The notes beneath the pieces are model-generated. The model was not told where the DNA came from. It worked only from the letters and a program-made list of their open reading frames with translations, and searched no databases. The position numbers were made by a program, and so were the translations under genes. Shown in pieces: positions 43,873-51,501 of a DNA stretch of 64,000 nucleotides (the first letter of the stretch is position 1; each line of letters opens with the position of its first letter). Source of the DNA: an uncultured Endozoicomonas sp. (lineage in GTDB: Bacteria; Pseudomonadota; Gammaproteobacteria; Pseudomonadales; Endozoicomonadaceae); contig NZ_CANMAO010000004.1 of assembly GCF_947495845.1 (NCBI RefSeq), positions 62,001 through 126,000 on the forward strand, written 5' to 3'.

Positions 43873-44247
43873 TTAAACGGTGGTTGCATCTCGAACGGAA
43901 AGCTTCTGTTTGGTGATTCTGCTCTCAAGCACTTTGAGTTCGCTTTTACCAAGATCCATTTCCTTTTCCAGTACTTTAATCTGCTCGATCTGCTGGACGC
44001 ATGAACGAGCACCAATGGAAGAGTAGATGGTAAAGGCATAGGCAATCACTGCGCCACTCAAGCCGGCAATGACATTCATCTCTTTTCCAAGCACGATATT
44101 GGACAACAATAGTCCGGTACCGGCCAAACAACTAAGACAGGCAACGGCGTAATGGTATTTTCTGGATTTACTGATAAACGCGGAGATTTGCTGCAGCGAT
44201 GAAATATTTTTGCCAATAGAGTTGATGGCAATCTGGGTATGATTCAT
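43873..44247 (-). CDS. Small two-helix membrane protein, unknown
   Basis: A 124-aa protein with two adjacent membrane helices (YAVACLSCLAGTGLLLSNIVL and VIAGLSGAVIAYAFTIYSSIG) at about 33-80, then a charged coiled-coil tail (IEQIKVLEKEMDLGKSELKV). No family recognised. It stands alone between the peroxiredoxin and grxD. About 190 bp of sequence before the peroxiredoxin start and 270 bp on its upstream side contain nothing recognisable. Confidence 0.6.
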   Translation of the reverse strand: MNHTQIAINSIGKNISSLQQISAFISKSRKYHYAVACLSCLAGTGLLLSNIVLGKEMNVIAGLSGAVIAYAFTIYSSIGARSCVQQIEQIKVLEKEMDLGKSELKVLESRITKQKLSVRDATTV

Positions 44248-44517
44248 GAAGTGCTTCCTGCTAATGTTTCTTGGATAGTCCTAGATTAATGATAACACTG
44301 ACTAGCATTTAAATAGAAGACGGGTGTCTGTAGATGTAGCGCTAAAAACGGACATAGGCCACAGTTACTAAAAACGGTCAGCATCGGGAAGAGATAATTA
44401 TAGAGGCAACGAAAAGAGTTCTTTTGATGTAGATCAGAAGACAGTTCAGAAAGGTTATCAGATATAACAGGTTGAGTGATCAGCGAACAAAGCCATTATT
44501 GCTCGCTGTTCAAACGC

Positions 44518-44859
44518 TCAGCCTTCGTTTTGCTCAGCCTTATCAGCACCAGCCGCTTCATCAATCAGTGTCTGAAGTTCACCGCTGTTGTACATATCAA
44601 TTAAGATATCACTACCACCAATCAGCTCACCTTTAACCCACAGCTGCGGGAAAGTCGGCCAGTTCGCGTATTTTGGCAAGTTTGCACGAATTTCAGGATT
44701 CGCCAGAATATCCACAAAAGCAAACTGCTGGCCACAAGCCATCAGGATCTGAACGGCTTTGGAGGAAAAACCACACTGTGGCAGTTTTGGAGATCCTTTC
44801 ATATACAGCAGAATCGCATGGGATTCGATCTGCTCTTTTATTTGCTCCATTACGTCCAT
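44518..44859 (-). CDS. grxD: Monothiol glutaredoxin
   Basis: A 113-aa Grx4-type monothiol glutaredoxin, which binds and transfers [2Fe-2S] clusters with glutathione. The CGFS motif is at residues 29-32, preceded by KGSPKLPQ, and WPTFPQLWVKGELIGGSDI carries the glutathione-binding TFPQ and GG. The start at 44857-44859 has a GAGG box; the longer open frame upstream does not match the family. A short Ala/Lys/Glu tail ends the protein. Confidence 0.95.
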   Translation of the reverse strand: MDVMEQIKEQIESHAILLYMKGSPKLPQCGFSSKAVQILMACGQQFAFVDILANPEIRANLPKYANWPTFPQLWVKGELIGGSDILIDMYNSGELQTLIDEAAGADKAEQNEG

Positions 44860-45118
44860 GAGACGACCTCTATTTAAAAAATTGGAATGTTTAGGTCGGC
44901 ATTCTAAAGAAAATACCTGACTGCTACCATATGTTATTTTATGAATCCGGGTAGTGATTCCTTCTGCCCACCATGCCAAAAGTCCCGATCAATCCCTTAT
45001 GAAGCTCCTTATGAAGCTCCTTATTAAACACACGTTCAATGCTTGTCTGGGCAACGTTGAACTGAGACTATCAACAGCACTGCCCACTCAACTGTCTATA
45101 TAAAAAAGCCAATCAGCC

Positions 45119-45670
45119 ATGTACGTATTTGAAAAACCTCTAAAAAATTACCCTTGGTGGCTCAAGCCGTTCTTCTGGAGCCAAAAGCGTCGCTATGGAA
45201 AAGTCCTGAAACCGGGTCTGTTATGGGCAAGAGTACCCAAATTGTTTGCAGCTGTTGCGGCACTGTATGGCGTATTGGATCGCAAAAGCTCTCCTCTCTC
45301 TCCGGAACTGCGTTCTCTGATCACGGTTCGGGTTTCTCAAGTGAATTGGTGCGCCTTCTGCATTGATGTGAACGGCATGACCTTGGCTCAACGCAGTGGC
45401 AGCATGGATAAACTCAACGCCCTCGATCAATGGCAAACTTCTGCGCTGTTCGATAAGAAAGAAAAGATTGCATTGGAATACGCCGAAGCCATCACCTATA
45501 GCGATCAACACGTCACTCCGGAGCTGATGACCCGGGTAAAAACCTTTTTCGATGAAGATGGCGTTATCGAACTGACCGGGCTTATTGCCTTTCAGAACCT
45601 GTCCAGTAAGTTCAATGCGGCGCTGGATGTTCCAGCCGAGGGCTTCTGCAAGCTCCCTGAGAAGCCATAA
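45119..45670 (+). CDS. Carboxymuconolactone decarboxylase/AhpD-like protein
   Basis: A 183-aa helical protein of the AhpD-like superfamily. The redox pair is Cys78 and Cys81 in NWCAFCID. The His normally following this motif is Asn85 here, and the preceding acidic residue is not obvious, so peroxidase-linked activity is uncertain. Related proteins reduce peroxides with AhpC or act on gamma-carboxymuconolactone-type substrates. Upstream of it (near 44995-45020) CTTATGAAGCTC is tandemly repeated. Confidence 0.8.
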   Translation: MYVFEKPLKNYPWWLKPFFWSQKRRYGKVLKPGLLWARVPKLFAAVAALYGVLDRKSSPLSPELRSLITVRVSQVNWCAFCIDVNGMTLAQRSGSMDKLNALDQWQTSALFDKKEKIALEYAEAITYSDQHVTPELMTRVKTFFDEDGVIELTGLIAFQNLSSKFNAALDVPAEGFCKLPEKP

Positions 45671-45777
45671 TCAGGGAATCTACGGCCTTACATTTAAGGC
45701 CGAGTCCTTTACTCTGTGCATCACAACCATCTCTTTCACTGATCTGTTGCTATTGAACCAACAGGAGAGATTTCTCA

Positions 45778-47142
45778 ATGCCCTTCAAAAAGCCTGCGAC
45801 CCGAACGGTTTTCACGCTAGCCCTGTGTGTTTCCATTCTGGTTGGCGTTACTATTTATCAACGCCACCATCAACACCAACAAAAAGACACACCTGCGCCA
45901 GTGGATTACCCCATAGCTGAAATTTCTGCACAGCAACTGCAACGCTGGAAGCAGCAAAATCTTCCTCATCAGCTGATTGATGCGCGCCCGGATCATTTCT
46001 ATAACGGATGGCCTGCAGGCGAAGGCATCAAGCAAGGCCATATCAATGGTGCCATCAACTTTCAGCCCAGCTGGCTCGATCTACTGGATTCACCCGAAAA
46101 ACAAGGTCAGCTGCTGAAAGATAAAAGCATTACTCAAGACAGCCCTGTGGTGATTTATGGCAACGACCACACTGTTCAGCCATTTTATCAATATTTGAAA
46201 CAGCAGGGTTTCGCCAAGGTCTTTTTGCTCTCCGGTGGAATGAAAGCCTGGAGCGAGTCAGGTTATGAAACCCGTCAATTGCCACTGTATGAAAAGCTGG
46301 TTCATCCCCAATGGCTTTTTGAACAAACGGCAGCCAACACAGGCGTTAAACCCATCATTCTTGAAGTGGGTTACGATGAGCAGTCAGCCTACAAAGACGG
46401 ACATATTCCCGGCGCCGTTTATCTGGATACACAGAAAATAGAATGGGACCAAGGTGGCTCACCCAGTTGGAATTATATGCCTGATGCAAAGCTGCTTCAG
46501 GTTCTAACCAACTACGGCATTGCCAAAGACGCAACAGTCGTCGTTTATGCCGACAAACTGGCCATGGCCGCCTATCGTGCGGCGATTGCGTTAATGTACG
46601 CCGGCGTTACCGATGTTCGGGTATTGAATGGTGGTAAAAAGGCGTGGAACTCCCGAGGCTTTGATCTTCAGACCGAAGTTAATAAGCCCGAGCTTCTCAG
46701 CAGGCCATCATTAATCAGCCCCACCAATAAGAAGCTGGTTATCAATATTCCTGAAGCGAAAACGCTTCTTGAGAAAAACGATAGCGTATTAGCCAGTATC
46801 ATGACCAGGGCAGAGTTTGATGGTGAGAAGTCCGGTTACCTGTATTACCAGAAAACCGGCCATATTCCCGGCTCAACGCTACTGGAAAGCGGCAATACGG
46901 CCTACGATATGGACAACTATCAGGATATTGATGGCACCATGCGTTCATGGACTGAAATAGAAACCATTTGGGCAAACAAAGCCATCACTCCCGATAAAGA
47001 CATCAGTTTCTACTGCGGCACAGGCTGGCGAGCCAGCGAAGCATTATTTGCCGCGTATCTGATGGGCTGGGAGAAAATCAGCCTTTTCGATGATGGCTGG
47101 ACTGGCTGGAGCATGGACTCCAACAACCCTGTATCTGAATAA
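45778..47142 (+). CDS. Membrane-anchored triple-rhodanese sulfurtransferase
   Basis: A 454-aa protein. An N-terminal hydrophobic helix (VFTLALCVSILVGVTIY) anchors it or serves as a signal, so the rest should lie in the periplasm. Three rhodanese-like domains follow at about 45-165, 172-300 and 315-447. Only the third has the active-site Cys (Cys413 in FYCGTGWRAS); the first has Gly at that place (VVIYGND) and the second Ala-Asp (VVVYADK), so two domains look inactive. It would move sulfane sulfur, e.g. from thiosulfate. A good AGGAG precedes the start. Confidence 0.87.
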   Translation: MPFKKPATRTVFTLALCVSILVGVTIYQRHHQHQQKDTPAPVDYPIAEISAQQLQRWKQQNLPHQLIDARPDHFYNGWPAGEGIKQGHINGAINFQPSWLDLLDSPEKQGQLLKDKSITQDSPVVIYGNDHTVQPFYQYLKQQGFAKVFLLSGGMKAWSESGYETRQLPLYEKLVHPQWLFEQTAANTGVKPIILEVGYDEQSAYKDGHIPGAVYLDTQKIEWDQGGSPSWNYMPDAKLLQVLTNYGIAKDATVVVYADKLAMAAYRAAIALMYAGVTDVRVLNGGKKAWNSRGFDLQTEVNKPELLSRPSLISPTNKKLVINIPEAKTLLEKNDSVLASIMTRAEFDGEKSGYLYYQKTGHIPGSTLLESGNTAYDMDNYQDIDGTMRSWTEIETIWANKAITPDKDISFYCGTGWRASEALFAAYLMGWEKISLFDDGWTGWSMDSNNPVSE

Positions 47143-47328
47143 CTATTCACGCTCCCTAATCAGGGTTCAGCATACCCTCGTATTTTGTCAGCCCTGCTTA
47201 CCCACTTGTCAGTACTGCTGTACAGACAAAATCCGAATCCTTCCTATAATTGCACAATCGTTTCGTACCTCTCGCTTTTCAATTTTTTGAAGACCGCCCT
47301 TCTCAGCAGATACAAATAAGGATAAAAA

Positions 47329-47964
47329 ATGGAAGCCTTAAACTATTTCTTGAAAAACCCACTCCTGAATAATCCAGATGCCACTGGCGCCACGCACTCC
47401 AACACAAGAGCCTTCAGCTCTGCTGCCCAATGCTTTGGTAGAACTGTTACACAAATTGCAATTTCCACGGTCAAGCTTACCTATAACGTCGTCAAGCTCG
47501 CTCTCGAGGGTATAGGTGCAGGCCTTGGGGCTGCAGCGGGCTTCGCTGAAGGCGGTGCTCGCATTGCTGGTTCCTATATCGGGGAACATTTTGGCTGGTG
47601 CAAACGGGAGACGAAATCGCTGTCGGAATTCACCATCAGCGGCCTTCGCACCGGCGCTATCGTCGGTGAAATAGCAGGATGCCTGGTTGGTTTTCCTGCA
47701 GCCGTTGCAGCGACAGCGTATGCTGCTCCGATTTACCTATTCGCCTCCGGAGCCCATGGGGTGGTCGCTGGCGTTGAAGTAAAAACGAAAGGCAGTTCAC
47801 GCGAAGGTGACAAGATAATGAATGAAGAAATACTTGAATTTAATCGACGCATGGACGACTGCTTTCAAAAAGCGCATTCTTTATTACAAGGTCAGGAAGT
47901 AAGCCCACTGGACGCATTCCTGAAAGGGCTAAGAAGCGAACCCTGTGCGGCAAGTAACAATTAA
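47329..47964 (+). CDS. Gly/Ala-rich hydrophobic protein, unknown; possible secreted protein
   Basis: A 211-aa protein. The first ~35 residues are polar (Asn, Thr, Ser), the middle (about 40-160) has small-residue-rich hydrophobic helices with glycine-zipper spacing (LALEGIGAGLGAAAGFAEGGA; GAIVGEIAGCLVGFPAAVAA), and the C-terminus is charged. It has no signal peptide. A polar N-terminus plus paired hydrophobic stretches resembles translocated membrane-inserting proteins; that is inference. AAGGA precedes the ATG. Confidence 0.6.
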   Translation: MEALNYFLKNPLLNNPDATGATHSNTRAFSSAAQCFGRTVTQIAISTVKLTYNVVKLALEGIGAGLGAAAGFAEGGARIAGSYIGEHFGWCKRETKSLSEFTISGLRTGAIVGEIAGCLVGFPAAVAATAYAAPIYLFASGAHGVVAGVEVKTKGSSREGDKIMNEEILEFNRRMDDCFQKAHSLLQGQEVSPLDAFLKGLRSEPCAASNN

Positions 47965-48216
47965 TAGGAATACAACAATGCCAATGCCGTTTAAACCTCG
48001 TTCCCACGCGGAGCGAGGTTGTCGCAAAACCACGTAGGTCGGTAATTCTGTAAGAATTGCCGACATCTCGCCGCGCTGTAGAGGCTGATTGTCGGCAACC
48101 CTGCGTGTTACCGAGAGATCTGTTTTTAAACACCTATTGCGGCAGCCTCAAAGCATAGGAGCGAGATATTTGGAGTTTTTCGACAGCCTCTCGAAAGAGA
48201 AGAATCTCAGCTCCAC
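47965..48216. other. Non-coding stretch with repeat copies
   Basis: No gene here. At 47990-48030 is a CTCGTTCCCACGCGGAGCGAGG hairpin-type repeat related to 3645-3735, directly followed by family E copy 2 (48033-48115). Confidence 0.5.
48033..48115. repeat. Dispersed hairpin repeat, family E, copy 2
   Basis: Shares CGTAGGTC-GTAATTCTGTAAGAATTGCCG and GCTGATTGTCGGCAACCCT with copy 1 at 565-652, differing mainly in the middle. Confidence 0.7.
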
Positions 48217-49038
48217 CTATTTTCCAATAGCCTTCCTATATAGCGGGTCAACTTTAACAATATTGGCTCGTAATCCATTAATCCGGGTATCGTGTGCCGG
48301 ATGAGTACTCATAAATTCCGGCACTTTCTGCCCACTCTCCGCAGACATTTTTTGCCAGAGGGACACGGCAGCTCTCGGGTTATAACCCGCCCTTGCCATC
48401 AACTCCAGTCCGATCAAATCCGCCTCTGCCTCATTGGTGCGACTGTTTGGCAACGTCAACGCATAATTCACGACTGTGCTGCCAATATTCATAACATCCG
48501 GGCTGATGCCCAGTAAGATCCCCAGAGCATCCTGACCAAGCTGAATACCATAAGCCTGTGACATCGCTTCACGGCCATGCTCCCTAAGGGCGTGCGCCAT
48601 TTCATGGCCCATGATCGCGGCGATCTCATCGTCGTTCAGCTTCAGTTTATTAATGATGCCGGTGTAGAACATAATCTTACCGCCCGGCATACAGTAGGCG
48701 TTTAGCTGTTCATCGGTGGTCAAATTCACTTCCCAGTTCCAACGACGGGCATCCTCTCGAAAAACACCTACATGGGACACCAACCGCTCACCAATGCCTC
48801 TCAGACGTTTAACTTCTGCAGCGTTCTGATTCAAATTCCCTTTCTTGCTGGCTTTGCTCAGTTCTTCTTTATAGGCCTGCACCGACATGGCGTTCACCTG
48901 CTCTTCAGACAACAGGGAAACCATGGTCTGTTCACGGTCAACACCGATGACGCCGGAATTAGTGGTCGATACCGTCTGACATCCGACCAGAAATACCGAC
49001 AGGCTGATTCCAAGCGCTTTAAGCCACATCTTTACCAT
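48217..49038 (-). CDS. M48-family metalloprotease lipoprotein
   Basis: A 273-aa periplasmic zinc protease of the LoiP/YcaL type. The lipobox LVGC puts the lipidated Cys at residue 20. The zinc motif HEMAH has His145 and His149 with catalytic Glu146, and the third ligand is Glu203 in SRTNEAEAD. Such proteases act in outer-membrane protein quality control. The start at 49036-49038 has AAGG about 6 bp upstream; two extra codons lie before it in frame. Confidence 0.9.
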   Translation of the reverse strand: MVKMWLKALGISLSVFLVGCQTVSTTNSGVIGVDREQTMVSLLSEEQVNAMSVQAYKEELSKASKKGNLNQNAAEVKRLRGIGERLVSHVGVFREDARRWNWEVNLTTDEQLNAYCMPGGKIMFYTGIINKLKLNDDEIAAIMGHEMAHALREHGREAMSQAYGIQLGQDALGILLGISPDVMNIGSTVVNYALTLPNSRTNEAEADLIGLELMARAGYNPRAAVSLWQKMSAESGQKVPEFMSTHPAHDTRINGLRANIVKVDPLYRKAIGK

Positions 49039-49080
49039 GAACAACCTTCTCCGTTTTTCTTTTGCTTATGGAGCATTCTA

Positions 49081-50346
49081 TTAAAGCCAGTGGGCAAGAC
49101 GCTGATAGGCTTCGACAAGTCTTGGACAATTGTCTTCAACAAACCGTTGAGAATCAACTGGCTGATTTTGCACGTTTTGCAAGGCACTGGCGCCATCAAA
49201 ATCCACAAACGCCAACCTGACAAACAGCTCATCTGCGCTCAATCCAAAATCACTGCCCGGCAACATGGCAACCCCCGCTTCCGACAACAACGCATCGCAT
49301 AAGGCTTCAGAGGTAAGAATATCGCGTTTTTTTAATTCGTCACGGTGCCCGGCAAAACTGACAAAGAGATAAAAGCCACCAACAGGATCAACCATTTTCA
49401 GTCCCATAGCCCGTAACTGACTGACCATATACTCAGCAATATTTTTCAGAATGGATCTACTATTTTGCACATAGCTCTGAATATCGTCATGCTCTTCAAA
49501 CGCACAGCAGGCCGCATGCTGAATAGGCGCGCTGACCGAGGTGAAGGTTTCACTGGCAATCACTGCCATGGCATTCTGAAGCTCACGCAATTCTTCTGGA
49601 AACACCATCGCCCCAAGACGCCAGCCGCCGGCACCACACCATTTACTGAGCCCGCCACTGATGATTGTGCCTTCTGGATACCACTTGGCAAAACTATGGT
49701 GCTCTCCACTAAACCGGGTTTCTCCATAAATCTCATCGGAAACGATAATGATGTTTTTATCTCTCGCCACGGAAACCAACGCCTGAATATGATCCGGCTC
49801 ATAACTGGCTCCAGTTGGATTGGACGGGTAGTTCAACAGCAACAACCTGGGTGAGCCCGAATCCGGAAGTTGTTTCAGCTGTTCCGGTTCAATACGCCAG
49901 TTGTCTTCCATGATGGTGGGCAGATAACGCACTGATCGCCCAAGCATTTCAGCCTGCGGCGCATAAGATACCCAGCAAGGTGCCGGTAGAATAAGTTCAG
50001 CATTGGTGGCAAGTTGCAGGTTAAACAGCAACTCTTTGGAGCCAGGGCCAATCAACACCGAATCACTGTTGAAACCCAAACCTGTTCGACGCTGGTAATA
50101 ATCCGCAATGGTCCCTCTCAACTGAAGCAGACCACGCACAGGCAGGTAGTCTTTTTCTCCCGCATGATCTTTCAGGCTCTGAACCACTCGATCTGGTACT
50201 GGAAATGGTGACTGCCCTAATCCCAGCCTGATGATATCTTTACCGTCACGAATAAGCTGTTGGCTTAGTTCGTTGATATGCAGAGTGGCGGATGGTTTTA
50301 ACGCCGTTACTTTTGGGTTTAGCTGAATATCATGATTCATAGCCAT
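49081..50346 (-). CDS. PLP-dependent class I/II aminotransferase
   Basis: A 421-aa fold-type-I aminotransferase. The substrate/PLP-binding NYPSNPTGASYE, the Asp-Tyr pair in IIVSDEIYGE and the PLP lysine in GGLSKWCGAGGWRLG are seen. It resembles the aspartate/aromatic aminotransferase superfamily but the substrate cannot be named. The start at 50344-50346 follows GGGAAG; an ATG two codons later (50340) is an alternative. The frame runs upstream into a family D repeat, which is not part of the gene. Confidence 0.88.
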   Translation of the reverse strand: MAMNHDIQLNPKVTALKPSATLHINELSQQLIRDGKDIIRLGLGQSPFPVPDRVVQSLKDHAGEKDYLPVRGLLQLRGTIADYYQRRTGLGFNSDSVLIGPGSKELLFNLQLATNAELILPAPCWVSYAPQAEMLGRSVRYLPTIMEDNWRIEPEQLKQLPDSGSPRLLLLNYPSNPTGASYEPDHIQALVSVARDKNIIIVSDEIYGETRFSGEHHSFAKWYPEGTIISGGLSKWCGAGGWRLGAMVFPEELRELQNAMAVIASETFTSVSAPIQHAACCAFEEHDDIQSYVQNSRSILKNIAEYMVSQLRAMGLKMVDPVGGFYLFVSFAGHRDELKKRDILTSEALCDALLSEAGVAMLPGSDFGLSADELFVRLAFVDFDGASALQNVQNQPVDSQRFVEDNCPRLVEAYQRLAHWL

Positions 50347-50694
50347 CACTTCCCTGATGATTATCTTGTACCCACTTAGGGTAGGGGCAGTTAGAAAAAT
50401 ACCAAGTAACCCGTTCACCCTGAGCCTGTCGAAGGATGGTTGCACCGCACTTCGACAAGCTCAGTGCGAACGGTGGTATGTTTTTCAATGCCACTTCCCT
50501 TAGACGTTATCTCACAGATACAGGAAAAATTCGATTCAGTTCAACATATTTGCAACTAAAAATATCAAAGACCATTTTATCATGAATTTTAGCTCGTCAA
50601 CCGGCGTCTATGATGATTAAACCACAGATCACCGATTGTAATTTCACAATTGCACATCTAACTTACGCGTAAACACTATTGCCTTGGAGGCAAT
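50347..50694. other. Non-coding stretch with family D copy 2
   Basis: No gene. It holds the family D element at 50377-50502, only 31 bp from the aminotransferase start, and about 190 bp of AT-rich sequence before the end of the CaaX-protein gene. Confidence 0.55.
50377..50502. repeat. Palindromic element family D, copy 2
   Basis: A 126-bp copy of 41755-41881: TTAGGGTAGGGGCAGTTAG at one end, the TGAGCCTGTCGAAGG core hairpin, and GCCACTTCCCTTA at the other end. Confidence 0.82.
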
Positions 50695-51261
50695 CTAAGA
50701 AATAATACACTCTGGCGCACTTTTCTCACGCATTGGATGTGGAACATTTTTGCGTTCCTCAAGCTCCAAACTTTTGAGTTCATCCTTTATTTTAACACTA
50801 GCCTCATAGTTTAATTCCTCTCCATCTGAACATGGATTGTGCCGATCTATTAACTTACACTTAATACGAGGCATCTCATGATTATCAAAAATATAGATTT
50901 CATCCATCGTAGCTCTATTAGAAAGGTTTTCGTAATACTTCCACCCTTCTTTTAAGTCCGGGTAATAGCGAGGAACGTCAGAAGTTACTTCTTCCTGATC
51001 AATTACATCGATTAGTTGCTTAACATATTCTTTTGACGCCTGATCAAAATCTCCATTAGCTGGCGCTATAGAAATATCAGTCATTGGTTTAGGAGATAAA
51101 GCGTTACTTTCCTCCCCACACGTAAGATTAGTTTCACCTTCTGGACTTTTCACCGCACACGTACGTGAACCAACACTCGCCACCTCTCCATCTGTCCTAG
51201 CGACTACTCCACTCGAATCACCCTGAAAACCCAAAGTTGATGGCTGAATAATCGGTTCCAT
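50695..51261 (-). CDS. Small unknown protein ending in a CaaX-type motif; candidate effector
   Basis: A 188-aa soluble protein matching no family I know. Residues 1-70 are low-complexity and rich in Ser, Gly and Thr; 75-165 look folded, with acidic and aromatic residues (DVPRYYPDLKEGWKYYENL, EIYIFDNHEMPRIKCKL). It ends APECIIS, so the last four residues CIIS form a CaaX box with Cys185; Ser at the last position favours farnesylation by eukaryotic enzymes. Bacteria lack these enzymes, so such a tail makes sense only inside a host cell. AGGAG precedes the ATG. Chance occurrence cannot be ruled out. Confidence 0.65.
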   Translation of the reverse strand: MEPIIQPSTLGFQGDSSGVVARTDGEVASVGSRTCAVKSPEGETNLTCGEESNALSPKPMTDISIAPANGDFDQASKEYVKQLIDVIDQEEVTSDVPRYYPDLKEGWKYYENLSNRATMDEIYIFDNHEMPRIKCKLIDRHNPCSDGEELNYEASVKIKDELKSLELEERKNVPHPMREKSAPECIIS

Positions 51262-51501
51262 AATTAACTCCTATAGAGATTTACATAATAAGGTATCTAT
51301 ACCCAACAAGATTGACCATTTGATTTATATACAGTTCAATTTTTCTTCTAACTCCGCAATAGAACTTACCGCCTGAAGAAGCAATCTCAAACACCTTCAG
51401 GAACCACCAACAAACGTGATAAATTTGAATAGGTGAGAAAATATTATTTTTCAACCTACAGAAACCGGCAATTGCTCACCGGCTAATAGAAGGAGAAAAA
51501 A

